Shown: piece by piece, positions 34,394 through 44,254 of the stretch
How positions within the stretch are numbered: position 1 is the stretch's first letter
Layout: every line of letters begins with the position of its first letter
Origin: Ampelomyces quisqualis
Lineage: Eukaryota; Ascomycota; Dothideomycetes; Pleosporales; Phaeosphaeriaceae
Reading direction: 5' to 3'
Assembly (NCBI GenBank): GCA_018398575.1
Contig: JAGTXZ010000021.1
Coordinates: 1,054,001-1,118,000 of the forward strand
DNA: 64,000 nt
Notes under the pieces: model-generated
What the model was told of the DNA's origin: nothing
Database searches by the model: none
Seen by the model: only the letters and a program-made list of their open reading frames with translations
Translations under genes and position numbers: made by a program

Positions 34394-35122
34394 ATGTCCA
34401 ATCCCATGATGTACCGAGCAAATCGCCAACCCCAAGATCAACCCACCGATCTCGAGCGCTACGGAGAGGCTCACATAGCTGGCCTCTTCCGTCAATACCT
34501 GCCAATGAAAGACCCCAAGGTCGTGGGCAAGCTCACCCCAAGCTACGACTTCGGGCCCATGATCGAAGACGCCGCTCGGATGAGCGAGAAGATTGTACAC
34601 ACGCTTCCCCTCTCTCTTCACACCTGCCCCAACCACTAAAGCCTTACCCAGGACTTTTTCGAGTCTCATCCTGGCCTGCTCGACCAAGTCGTCTTCGGCA
34701 TCGCGTGCCCCGAGCTCTGCCACCGGGGCGTCAAGGACGTCGTGGACAACCGTCCTCTCGTCGCGCTTTTGCTGGTGCGCCACTTCAAGAAGTTCGGCGG
34801 CTTGTGTTTGCCTCCCCTCAAGGCGGGCCGTGAGGTCCATGTTAAGAACGTGGTGCAGGTTAAGGCTGACATGGCTGCACGACGCGAGCCTACGCTCGTT
34901 CACTACCCGAACTGGTCCGTCTGGAACGTGTCTGAGGATTGAGATGATGGAGCTAATTGGTGTCGTAGGCGTCGGGTTGAGGCTCAGAAAGCAGCCTCTG
35001 TTGCTGAGACTGGCAATACCAACTCTCCGTCTCGGGGTGGTTGTGTTCGTGGTCGTGGTCGCGGCGGAGGTAATGTGGGACGTGGTGGCTCGTCTCGTGG
35101 CGAATACGGCGCGAATGCTTGA
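34394..35122 (+). CDS. Hypothetical protein with an RGG-rich C-terminus
   Basis: Likely exons are 34394-34594, 34652-34914 and 34969-35122 (205 residues). The first intron (57 bp, GTACAC...CCCAG) joins MSEKI to DFFESHPGLLDQVVFGIACP. The second donor is chosen at GTCCGT because it keeps an open downstream frame; without it the protein ends at NWSVWNVSED near 34942. The ordered middle contains HRGVKDVVDNRPLVALLLV, HFKKFGGLCLPPLKAGREV and VKNVVQVKADMAARR. The tail is GGCVRGRGRGGGNVGRGG, an RGG-type RNA-binding or methylation-target sequence. No family name can be given. It is convergent with the ZZ-finger gene (240 bp). Confidence 0.55.
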
Positions 35123-35362
35123 GCCGATTGAGGCTTGCGCTGGGAGTGAAAAGGGTTTACAAGAGATGTACAGCAGTCGTTGTACAAGACATGAACATCT
35201 AGATAGATCAAGCCATTGAAATATCGAGATGAGGCAACTATTGATACACGAATAGAAATACACAACGTGAACATCACTGCCCACCCTAGGCCCCCACAAT
35301 CGCAGCCGCCATTTTCAACACCATCCTTCAAAACCGTATTCGCATGCCCTCACATCTCCATC

Positions 35363-37243
35363 TTACCCTTCCTTTCTCCCGCCCTTCCCATCATCCACCC
35401 TGTTCTCGCATGTCTTGTCATGCCAAAAACTCCGCGCCCCCAACGGTGTCAAGGACGCCAGCACCTGCGTACAATTCACCCGTTCCGGGTCGCTGTTGAT
35501 TTCGTCAAAGATAACATCCCAGTGCTGTGAGTGCAGGATCGTCAAGGACATGATGACGAGTGCATGGGAGACAGTCGGAGAGCGAATAGACAGGCAGGAT
35601 TCAGTGGCAGCATGGCCGTCGTGCCACGTCCAATCTGCCACGAGGGTGCGGGTGGAGTCGGCGTGGAGATGGAATAGCGCGTTGCGTTGGTAGTCGTAGC
35701 GCTCGCCTCTGAGGTTGCTTATGGGCCGGTTGGATACCCATTGGTATTGCGCGTGGGTGACGGGATCTTGGAAGGCCAGCGTATTTGAGGTAGCGTCGTG
35801 AGTGAACTTTGGCGACGTACTGCCGCCGTCAACTGCGGAGAGCGTCTCGCTGGTGTTGATGTTGTGTTTCATATCGAGGCGCTCGAGGTAGGTGTAGAGT
35901 TTCAATTCGGTGCCATCGGGCGCAACGGCGAAGAAGTCGTATGTGCATGTTCCATCGCGGCCGAAATTTTCCTCGGCTTGTTTGTACACGGATCTGAACT
36001 TTGGCGGTTTGCGTCTGACAGTCCTTTCGCGCAAGGGCGCGTCGTACCATTCGTAAACTGGGTATCTGTAGCACCACATTGGCACCGACCCAACTCCCTG
36101 AACACTATACATCGCAACCACAGGATTGAGATACGGCAGCCACTCGTTTGGCATGGGCAAGCACTTTTCTTTCTCGAGTTGCATGCCTACCTCAGTTCGA
36201 CGAATCACTTCAGATCGCCCAGCACACGCCTTGCCTCTTGCTTTACACCTCTCACACCAATCTTCATCGGGATGAACGAGGCATTGACATGGCAGACGAT
36301 CATTATCCTCGCCCAGGCAAACGTCACAACAAGCGTCTTGGTGTGTCTCGCATTGGGAATGGATAGATTCGAATCGATGATGGCTATGAACCGTGTCTTC
36401 GCGACATGCTCCACACAAGTCGTAATCTGTGCATACGAGACATCTCCAGCGATTTCCTTCGAGGGGGTGTGCTCCGCATCCGTCACATGTGGCCCAGTGC
36501 TGCTCCAACTTGCTTTTGACACCCTGTGCATCGTTCAGTGTCAGCCTGCCGAGATCGGAATTGGGCGAGACACACGGCGTAGGCGCAGTCGAGCACGCGT
36601 GTGCGGGTGAAGTGTTGGCTGGATGTAAGGTATGTACCGGCGTGTTTGATCGGTAGTGATGGAGAAGTGGATGTTGTGGCGTACTTGTATATTGGGGAGT
36701 GATGGAGATGGCTGGTGTCAAGTAGTTTGCACTTGGCGATCGTGGGTACTGCTGTTGGGGCTGACTTTGCGGACTGTCGTACGCTGCTGGTGAAGAGACT
36801 GTGGGCGACAAGTAGCTATTGCGTGGGGAAGCACTGTAAGCGACCGGGTACGCGGGTTGGATCGGCGCTGCTGCTGGTGAAGCTGACTGATATGGACTCG
36901 CAGAAGGTGTATAGTAGGGGTCGTAGCCAGATGAGTGCTGAAATGGAACAAGGTTGGGGCTTGACACCCGATCCTGGTAGGCTTGTTGCAGATGATAGGA
37001 GGAAGCTGGGGGATAGGTCGCATATGGATGGCAGAAATTCGATGCTACCGGGGCAGGATTATGGTAGCTGTTCGGAACACGATGCTGTGGGTATCCATGA
37101 CTCGGCGCAGGTGGATTTGGAATGCCTGGAGGGGGCGCCCAATCAGCTTCATAGCTGTAAGCACCATAATTTGTCTGCTCTGGCTCGTTGTATTGCAAGT
37201 AGGGGTAAGAAGCGCCATGCTGGTGTTGATAATTCTCAGACAT
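35363..37243 (-). CDS. ZZ-type zinc-finger protein with a disordered N-terminus
   Basis: An intronless 626-residue protein. Residues 1-240 are rich in P, Y, S, Q and A (many YPxx and SP motifs), likely disordered. A ZZ finger follows at about 250-300: CDGCGAHPLEGNRWRCLVC, DYDLCGAC, then HSHHRFESI, the C-x2-C ... C-x2-C ... C-x2-C ... H-x-H pattern. A second cysteine-rich stretch (HQDACCDVCLGEDNDRLPC, CERCKARGKACAG) comes next. The C-terminal 220 residues are ordered (MWCYRYPVYEWYDAP, TCTYDFFAVAPDGTELKLY) with no domain I know. ZZ fingers usually bind proteins, for example histone H3 tails or degrons. Confidence 0.85.
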   Translation of the reverse strand: MSENYQHQHGASYPYLQYNEPEQTNYGAYSYEADWAPPPGIPNPPAPSHGYPQHRVPNSYHNPAPVASNFCHPYATYPPASSYHLQQAYQDRVSSPNLVPFQHSSGYDPYYTPSASPYQSASPAAAPIQPAYPVAYSASPRNSYLSPTVSSPAAYDSPQSQPQQQYPRSPSANYLTPAISITPQYTSTPQHPLLHHYRSNTPVHTLHPANTSPAHACSTAPTPCVSPNSDLGRLTLNDAQGVKSKLEQHWATCDGCGAHPLEGNRWRCLVCTDYDLCGACREDTVHSHHRFESIHSQCETHQDACCDVCLGEDNDRLPCQCLVHPDEDWCERCKARGKACAGRSEVIRRTEVGMQLEKEKCLPMPNEWLPYLNPVVAMYSVQGVGSVPMWCYRYPVYEWYDAPLRERTVRRKPPKFRSVYKQAEENFGRDGTCTYDFFAVAPDGTELKLYTYLERLDMKHNINTSETLSAVDGGSTSPKFTHDATSNTLAFQDPVTHAQYQWVSNRPISNLRGERYDYQRNALFHLHADSTRTLVADWTWHDGHAATESCLSIRSPTVSHALVIMSLTILHSQHWDVIFDEINSDPERVNCTQVLASLTPLGARSFWHDKTCENRVDDGKGGRKEG

Positions 37244-38074
37244 GATTAATGTAATGCGACGACGGGTACAGGATTCTTGTTCCAGCCGGATCGCCTGAGA
37301 CTTTCAATCCATCACATCTCTGAGTCCCAGGCTCTCAGCCTTGGGCCCTCGACAACGTTTCATGCTCGCGCGTTCACTCTCAGACCCTGCAGATCGCGCC
37401 CAGTCGATCTGGAAAGACCCAAACAGGCAATCCGCCTCGGTTGAATGTCAGCGGCTGAAAGACTTGAAAGACGCTAATAAACGGCTGGTGCACGGAGACG
37501 GCGCGGCCGTCGAAATGTGGAGAAGTGAGGCTAATAAAAACCATCAGATATGCCATCTTCCTCAAGAATCAAGATAACGATTCAACCCAGAAGGCAGTGG
37601 CTGAAAAGGGCTAAAGCTAATTCCTTATCAATCACGATAAGTCCGACATGGGTAAGCATGTGCACCTCACCATCACCGTATAAAATTCGCCCATAAGCCA
37701 AGCGACACTAGCCAAGCCGGAGGATCGGACGATTGGGCTGATATAGCTTGGCCGTCTGGCATTCGAGCATGACGTTCACAATGCCTACACCTCTATAATT
37801 CTACAAGTACATTATGTATTAATGAATTTTAAGCGGATGAATCTTTTTTACATGCTTGCTCTTACCTTTCCTCGTTTCTAGTGTTAATTTGCCATGTGCG
37901 CTAATTGTCGCAGCGGTTGCAACGTTAAGAGCCTACCAAAAACTTACATACAATCAATATTGTACTGACACCAGCTACTGTGAGGTCAAACGAAAGATCA
38001 CACCGCCGTTCTGGCGCAGCGTTTTGGGCCTTTGGCTTCACGAGCGATACCTTGAAGTTGCAGCCCACGGGCTA

Positions 38075-38164
38075 CTCGGGCCCAACGGCGACTCCGTCGT
38101 TATTGCAAGCAACAAGCCCGTGCGAAGCACTTGAGGGTTTTTCGAAGAAACCGTTGGGCCCGAG
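38075..38164 (+). mobile_element. TA-flanked MITE, copy 1
   Basis: A 90-bp element with perfect terminal inverted repeats (CTCGGGCCCAACGG at the left, CCGTTGGGCCCGAG at the right). It is flanked on both sides by TA (38073-38074 and 38165-38166), the target duplication of Tc1/mariner-type elements. It is nearly identical to copy 2 at 38727 apart from one short internal difference. It is too short to code. Confidence 0.8.
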
Positions 38165-38690
38165 TATCCCATCTCAATCCGGAAGCTCCGGCTTGGCTAG
38201 TGCGATCCCTTATGGGCGAGTTCAAACGGTACATTACTCCCAAAAATCTCTTACGAGGGCCATCTTCGCATATTCAGCAATTCTCTTTTTTTTTGCCAAT
38301 AGTGCAGCCCGTTTAACAATTCGAATTGGAACTCTGGGTTGGCGTTGCTTCCGGAGGATGTACTGAGAGCTTTGAGCCGATGCCTTTCGCCGCCCTAAAA
38401 GGTCCGATATTTTCCATCATATGCATGCGTGTTAATACACTTTCTTTTCTTCTTCGCATCCCATGTCCGGATGTATTGAATATATTGAGTAGGTAAAGAT
38501 GCGACACTGCCAGGGCTGGCAGAGCTGGCAGGTCTGTAAGGGACCAGGTCTTGAGAGATCGCGGCAGGGTTGGCATTGGACTAGGCGGCATGATAGCTTG
38601 CAATTGTGGTTCGGGTATGCTTACGAGCCGCGGATAACGATGACAAGCTATAGCTCCGCAATCTCCTGGGGCGCTCTTGGAGTCTTGGTG

Positions 38691-39180
38691 CTATTCCACA
38701 AATTCGGGGCCATCGTTCTCTTGGTACTCGGGCCCAACGGCGGCTCCGTCGTTATTGCAAGCAACAAGCCCGTGCGAAGTGTAGGGTTTTTCGAAGAAAC
38801 CGTTGGGCCCGAGTAGTAGCACTGAGTATTGTGCAAGTGTTTGTAGTGTCGGAAAGCGCGATGCTTGATCAGTCCCGGAAAACCAAATGACGTACGGAGT
38901 ACCATAGACGACCTCTCTCAGACGATCAATACTCTTTGCTGGCATGATGCTCACGCCCATTTTGTGGTCTGGATGCCTGCCGACCACGTCGACTGCCTGC
39001 ATCGCGGGCACAAAGGTTTTGGAACTCCTTTCAGTCGTACACCTGACCGTACTCGTGATCTTACTCTGATCTTGCTCGTCCCGATGGAATTCTTTTCCAA
39101 TGGCGTTTGTACGCTACCGCCGTCGCGCCGATAGAAGCAGCTATGACAAGTGCTCCTGCAGCAAGCTTCTTTCTGCCCAT
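38691..39180 (-). pseudogene. Gene remnant interrupted by MITE copy 2
   Basis: On the minus strand an ATG at 39180 opens MGRKKLAAGALVIAASIGAT, a short chain with one hydrophobic segment that stops after about 39 residues. In another frame (39011-38691) a protein-like stretch, MGVSIMPAKSIDRLREVVYG then TPYVIWFSGTDQASRF, reads straight into the MITE at 38813, which adds about 30 residues before a stop. No splice joins the two parts in frame. Probably a small gene damaged by the insertion; family unknown. Confidence 0.3.
38727..38813 (+). mobile_element. TA-flanked MITE, copy 2
   Basis: An 87-bp element with the same 14-bp perfect inverted ends as copy 1 and TA on both flanks (38725-38726 and 38814-38815). 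It differs from copy 1 at one position in the left arm (GGCGGCT versus GGCGACT) and in a few bases and a 3-bp gap near the middle. Same orientation as copy 1, 652 bp away. Confidence 0.8.
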
Positions 39181-40023
39181 GGCTACTATGCAGTTTCTGG
39201 AAACGAGAGCTGGGATGACAAAATACTCGAAAACCGAATGTATTGGAACGAGGCTGTGATGCTGTAAAGTTCAGACGTTGACATGGACTGGCCCGAGATA
39301 TAAGCTGGCGCAAGCTCCCGAGAAGAATATCGGTATTCCCAAGCGTGGGTTATCTTCTGTCGGCGCGCAAAGTTGAGGATGTGATCACACCAGTGTGCAG
39401 GCTGAAGCCCGCGTCCTCCATGATGGTTTGACCAATTTCTCTAACGTCTAACATAGAATACATACCATATAGCCTACCTGACTTCTGGGGTTGCCCGACT
39501 CTGAGTACAGGGCACCTAAGAGTTGGAGTTGCTGAGGTCAGATCAAGCAGTCGTTATGCCCTAAACAGGCAGGAAACGCCGGATAGCTGTTCACATCGCA
39601 AGCACTTTGGTACCTGCTCGGTATTTGTTGCATCTGTCAGGTAGGTGCCAAAAGATTGAAATTTGCTCTACTGCTCGTTACGAGCACCGATGGAACGCCG
39701 AGCGAACTTTAAAACCTGCTAACTCGACGTCAAAAAACCAGAAAACACCCGTACTCGATAGGAGGAGCTGAAGCACATCAAGAGCTTCAAAATGAAATTT
39801 TATGTAACTAGGATCGTTGTGGAATACGAGCTGTGCAGCATAATGTTCCTCCTCGGCCTTTCAGTTGGTGCTGGTAAACAGTACGCCGTGGGCACCTGGG
39901 CATGAGCTTCTCCGATTGCCCCGCAGAACTGATCACCATGTTGAAATATGTACGGACCGGTCGAGGTTGTACAATATGGACCCGGCCACCCGCCCGAGAT
40001 CTTCGATGTTGTAGATCATTAGA

Positions 40024-40043
40024 TGTACGGAGTACTCCGTACA
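40024..40043. repeat. Perfect 20-bp palindrome containing TACGGAGTA
   Basis: TACGGAGTA and its complement TACTCCGTA overlap here to form a palindrome with matching flanking bases. The 9-mer occurs singly at 38893, 43960, 57022 and 62911, all noncoding. It may be a protein-binding site or a footprint of a small mobile element. Confidence 0.6.
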
Positions 40044-40387
40044 AGCGGAAGGGGCACTGGGCACACAACGACCACGGACTGATTCCGCCTTGATGAGGTG
40101 CATGGTGTGTTTTCGGCGTATCCGAATCGCAGACCGACTTTTATCAGGATGGCAAGAGTCGTGTCGTGCTCGAATAAATCATAACTTCAATAGCATGTAG
40201 TTTGTCTACTCATCGAGACGATAGCCAAAGAATTACAAGCTTGCAATGCAAAAGTGGCAGTGGTGAAGCTAATGGCAGTGCTCGACCTGCGGAAGATTTC
40301 CGTACTCTTGCAGCCGAGAGCTAGAAGCCATAAAATGCTTGTTCGAACGTCGCGCGACGCACTCGACTCCTCCATCGAGGAAAAATC

Positions 40388-42295
40388 ATGTCTTTAGAAC
40401 GAGTCAATTCAGTAGATACAGCCGATTCCTACGACTATATTATCTGCGGGTAAGCGCAATGGATCGTTGAAATACTTTGGGTCAATGAGTGTCTGTCTAA
40501 CGTGCCACAAGGGGCGGAACATCGGGCAGCGTAATAGCAGGCCGCCTAGCAGAAGACCTCGATGCTAAGATTCTTGTCCTCGAAGCTGGCCCAGACAATG
40601 CCGATCTCGAAAATGTGCACATGGCGGGAGGATGGAGCAAGAATTTTGACAGCGAGACCGACTGGAACATCTTGACAGAGCCCATGGAAGGTGTGGACAA
40701 CCGCAGAGTCAATTGTAGTAGGGGTCGCTTTCTCGGAGGCTCGAGTGGTGTGAATGGAACACTGTGCATTCGTGGCACCAAACAGGACTACGATGACTGG
40801 GAACTAGATGAGTGGACTGGTGACAAGATGTTCGGGTACATGAACAAGGTGAGTCCAAGTTGAGCCTGTGTAGTCGCAGCCATCTAACAGGTGAAATCAG
40901 TCGGAAAGTTTCCACAAGAAAGACTGGCACAAGTCGAATGACAAATGCCATGGAACGTCTGGCCCGTTGCACACAGAACCTCATGACCTCGCACCCATCT
41001 CAGAGCGTGTAAAGCAAAGTTTAGTCGATGCTGGCTTAAGGTACTCTCCCGATATGTTCTCCACCGGCGAATCCCCTCACGGCTGTGGCGATGTCCCACG
41101 AACCGTCCATAAGGGTATTCGCAGCACGGCGGCGGACTACATCGCTAAGAACAATCGGCGCGAAAACATCACCATCCTCACCTCCGTCACTGTCGACAAG
41201 ATTCTGTTCACACAGTCTGGCTCCTCGACTGAACCTACCGCAACCAATGTATCCACCATCTCCAAATCCGGCATCAAGATCAACTACACCGCGCGCAAAG
41301 AAATCATCATTACCGCCGGCGCATATTGCAGTCCTCCACTCCTAATGCGCTCTGGCATTGGTCCAAAAGAGCAGTTGGCCAAACACAATATTCCTCTCGT
41401 GGTTGATGCCCCAGGCGTAGGCGCCAACTTGCAGGATCATGTCCTCTGCTTCACATTCTACGAAGTCAATCAACCCAATCTCACAAACGACTACCTAGCC
41501 TACCACGACAACGCCATTGCCGCCACGTTCAAACAATACCAAGAAAAAAAGTCCGGCATATTATCGACCTTCCCCTTCGGCATATTCGGCTACGCACGTC
41601 TGGATGAGCGTCTCGCAGACTCCAAATTATGGAAGAACGCACCCAGACAAGAACGACGTGATCCAATGGGTCTAACACCCCAACAGCCCAACATTGAGTT
41701 CTGGAACACAGAACTATACGGTGGGCCAAAACAATACACCGACTTCCCCGTCGACCACAAACACGCCTTTGCCATGTGCACGTTGCTGTTCAATCAGCAT
41801 TCGCGAGGCAGCGTGACCCTCGCTTCATCGGACCCGCTGAAAAACCCCATCGTCGACCACGCATATCTGAAGGATCCGCTGGACATGCTCGTCCTATCCG
41901 AAGGTGTGCGCTTCGGCAACGAGATTATTACCCGTGGGTCCGGCACAAGAGATGTGATTGCTGGGTCGTGGCCGGCGGATCTGTCGCACCACAAGTTCAC
42001 GACGCGCGAGGATTGGGAACCGCATGTGAGACAGCATGCGACGACGTGTTATCATGCGGCTGGGAGTGTGAGAATGGGCAAGGCCGATGACGAGATGGCG
42101 GTTTTGGATCAGGAGTTGAAGGTCAAGGGCGTGAGGGGATTGAGGGTGGCGGATGTTAGTGTGTTGCCGAGGGTGAATAATGGGCATACGCAGATGGTGG
42201 CGTATGGGATTGGGGAAGGGGCGGCCGAGATGATTAAGAGGGATGAGCATAACCTTTTGAAATTGACGAAACAAGTTGAGGGTGTGAAGATTTAG
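40388..42295 (+). CDS. GMC-family FAD-dependent oxidoreductase (choline/glucose dehydrogenase-like)
   Basis: Three exons: 40388-40449, 40512-40848 and 40901-42295 (597 residues), introns 62 and 52 bp. The first splice builds the FAD-binding loop YDYIICGGGTSGSVIAGRLA. Then come ILVLEAGPD, the GMC signature 1 region GRFLGGSSGVNGTLCIRGT, signature 2 ITAGAYCSPPLLMRSGIGP, and the C-terminal CYHAAGSVRMG ... VADVSVLPRVNNGHTQMVAYG with the active-site His and the His/Asn partner. GMC enzymes oxidise alcohols or sugars using FAD. There is no signal peptide, which favours an intracellular enzyme; the substrate is unknown. Confidence 0.93.
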
Positions 42296-42389
42296 GTGGA
42301 TCAGGTGGGCGTGGTGTTGGTTCTGAGCGTACAATCAACTGTTGTTCGGCACCTAGGTTCCTGAGCACGAGAGTTCAAGTTACTTCTTC

Positions 42390-42555
42390 TAAGTCTGGCG
42401 ACTACATCTTGATACTAGGTCTCCATTGCTTTGTCTGGCTTTTCTGGAAAGCACTCTTTTGGCAGAACTTTAGGAAACATAGTGCACATTATACTGCTCT
42501 ACGGATCTTTGCAGGAACGGCACATGTCCTTCTGGCCAAAGAAGCAACTGTATAC
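42390..42555 (-). pseudogene. RIP-mutated fragment duplicated from the DUF7514 gene
   Basis: The plus strand here aligns with 61829-62005, an exon of the DUF7514 gene. Shared strings include CTGGAAAGCACTCTTTTGG and GATCTTTGCAGGAACGG; there is a gap of about 18 bases in the fragment. Many differences are C-to-T or G-to-A, including CCAC to CTAC, TGGG to TAGG and ATGG to ATAG, the same context as in the RIP block. It lies 95 bp downstream of the GMC stop and has no coding capacity. Confidence 0.7.
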
Positions 42556-42775
42556 TCTGACAACAGCTACAGTACGGTCAAGGCTTCACTGCCAAGTTTT
42601 ATAATAAGTGAGAAATAAACGACCCTCCGAGGTAGCTAAACACAACTGTACCACAACAACAGCGCCGCCATGAAGTGATTGAATTACTTACAAAGTAGAG
42701 AAAACTTGAGCTGGCGAGCACTACTGGTCTTTTTAGGATTTTGATTTAGGTTTTTGTTAGCTCAGGCTCTCTCCT

Positions 42776-43345
42776 CACTGCGGTACAAATGCGGTGTTAA
42801 ATACCCCGCGTGGAACCATGTAAAACCATGTAAAAAAACCCCGCAGAATTCCCCCCAGAAACATCGCAAAGTCGTCTATATTTACACAGTCCAGAGTAAT
42901 TATACACTATTTTTGACTTTGTTATTTCTCCTCTGTTTAATCTATATCTACTTCTCTTCTATTTACTTCTCTTGCGACTCTCTACTTACTTTACCTCTCT
43001 AAAATACGCCTGCACAGAAACAAGATAGTTTACGTGCGAGTCAAAATCTAGAGTTTAGTAGGTTTAAAACAGAGACAGAGAGGAAAGGTAGAAAATTAGT
43101 AGAGATAGAGAAGAGTTAAAAATAAGCAAGAAAAAGTCTTAGCAGTAAACACTAAGATCTTACATATAACGCAAAAAAAATTTGTACTAATAAAAGTAGC
43201 AGGTAAAAAAACACTACCCTAGTAGAAAATACACTGCAGCTGTCAAAATTTATCCTACGTGTGGTGTTAAAGAGTAAATTTACACAATACTGCGGTGTAT
43301 ATTAACACCGCGCTGGGTATTTAACACCGCATTTGTACCCCAGTG
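42776..43345. mobile_element. 570-bp terminal-inverted-repeat element, non-autonomous
   Basis: The left end (from CACTGCGGTACAAATGCGG) and right end (reverse complement CACTGGGGTACAAATGCGG) form inverted repeats of about 30 bp with one mismatch. The right 59 bp are identical to 7455-7513. The interior is AT-rich with no gene, so it is a deletion derivative or MITE mobilised by a related transposase. No convincing target-site duplication is visible: flanks TCTCTCCT and CCTCTGTT match only partly. Superfamily unassigned. Confidence 0.8.
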
Positions 43346-43475
43346 CCTCTGTTGTTCGAAATCCTCATTTCCGACTTTTTAAAAAAAAACGACAGGCCTT
43401 AGTCCACAATTGTGGCTTTGCACCCGGGGCTACGGTGCTACATCGGGCGCTAAACTAGGACAACTCTCTTCACGG

Positions 43476-43523
43476 GACGGGCTTGTTGCTTGCAATAACG
43501 ACGACGTCGCTGTTAGGCCCGAG
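43476..43523 (-). mobile_element. Truncated third copy of the TA-flanked MITE
   Basis: In reverse complement this reads from CTCGGGCC through CGTTATTGCAAGCAACAAG to CCCG, matching the left half of the elements at 38075 and 38727 with a few changes. The other arm is missing, and the flanking TA at the preserved end is lost. It lies 130 bp from the inverted-repeat element. Confidence 0.7.
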
Positions 43524-43580
43524 CAGGGGCTCTCGATGCGAAGATCGTGTGCAGGGGAGCGCGGCGAAAAGCAATCAACG

Positions 43581-43645
43581 CCTTGTAGCCCGGAGCCGAC
43601 CGTTGCCAAGGAGCCTTGTAGCCCGGAGCCGACCGTTACCAAGGA
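43581..43645. repeat. 33-bp direct tandem duplication
   Basis: Two adjacent copies beginning CCTTGTAGCCCGGAGCCGAC, 33 bp apart, differing at one base (GTTGCC versus GTTACC). Short and probably recent. Confidence 0.85.
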
Positions 43646-44074
43646 TTAATGAGATAGCGGAAGTGCATTGCTCATCTCGATTGGCGATCGGACGGCATTC
43701 AAGTGGGGTTCCTCTTTTTGGAGCGCGTCTCTTTCCGTTGTCGCAAGTTCTCTGATTTTTTCATCCCTGGCTTCAACCGGCTCCTTATCTAGTACTTCCG
43801 TGTGTCCTATAATTACAGACACAGGCACTTGCTTGTCTTTAGCATGGAGTTCTGCTTCGTCAGGGGTACTCAGTATGACGTCATTCTTGTGTGCCATGCC
43901 GCCATGCGCGAGCGCTTCCGCCAGCAGAGGAATATAAAGCCGGCCACCAAGAGGAACATTACTCCGTACCGTGGTGACGGTTCTAATCCTGTTGTATGCT
44001 CCAGCCGACGTTCTTGATCGCACTCTAACATGGGTGTCGTTGCCAGTCGTTGCATTCTTTAAGAGGATGAGCAA
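43646..44074 (-). CDS. Hypothetical open frame
   Basis: A 142-residue frame with charged, coding-like composition near its end (KNDVILSTPDEAELHAKDKQ, HTEVLDKEPVEARDEKIREL) and a proline-lacking, heptad-like acidic/basic pattern that could be a short coiled coil. It has no signal peptide or recognised domain. Its 3' end abuts the tandem duplication. It may be spurious. Confidence 0.25.
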   Translation of the reverse strand: MLILLKNATTGNDTHVRVRSRTSAGAYNRIRTVTTVRSNVPLGGRLYIPLLAEALAHGGMAHKNDVILSTPDEAELHAKDKQVPVSVIIGHTEVLDKEPVEARDEKIRELATTERDALQKEEPHLNAVRSPIEMSNALPLSH

Positions 44075-44254
44075 GATGATTCATCCGGGGGCGGGTACTC
44101 CTTGAGAGCACCCAAGTTATTACGGAGGTAGCATGCTTGTAGTCGACAGTGATGTATGTCTCTTGCAAAAAAGCTCGTCTTAGCAGTTATTGCACAGGGT
44201 ATGTGGCACACCTGATTGGAAAATAGGATATATTCTTCTTAACAAGATGAGGGC

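Larger units (their letters stand above)
37244..40387. other. Repeat-affected intergenic region
   Basis: About 3.1 kb without an intact gene. It contains two copies of a small TA-flanked inverted-repeat element (38075-38164 and 38727-38813), a minus-strand gene remnant next to the second, and a palindrome at 40024-40043. The remaining frames (for example 37341-37577) lack coding character. The last 100 bp should hold the GMC gene promoter. Confidence 0.5.

Noticed and set aside
34355..35299. 314-residue minus-strand frame
   Set aside because: Antisense to the spliced gene at 34394-35122, whose exons and RGG tail are better supported.
43346..43385. T-arm-like GTTCGAAATC followed by T/A runs, suggesting a tRNA end
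   Set aside because: No matching acceptor, D or anticodon arms upstream; the sequence to the left is the transposon end.
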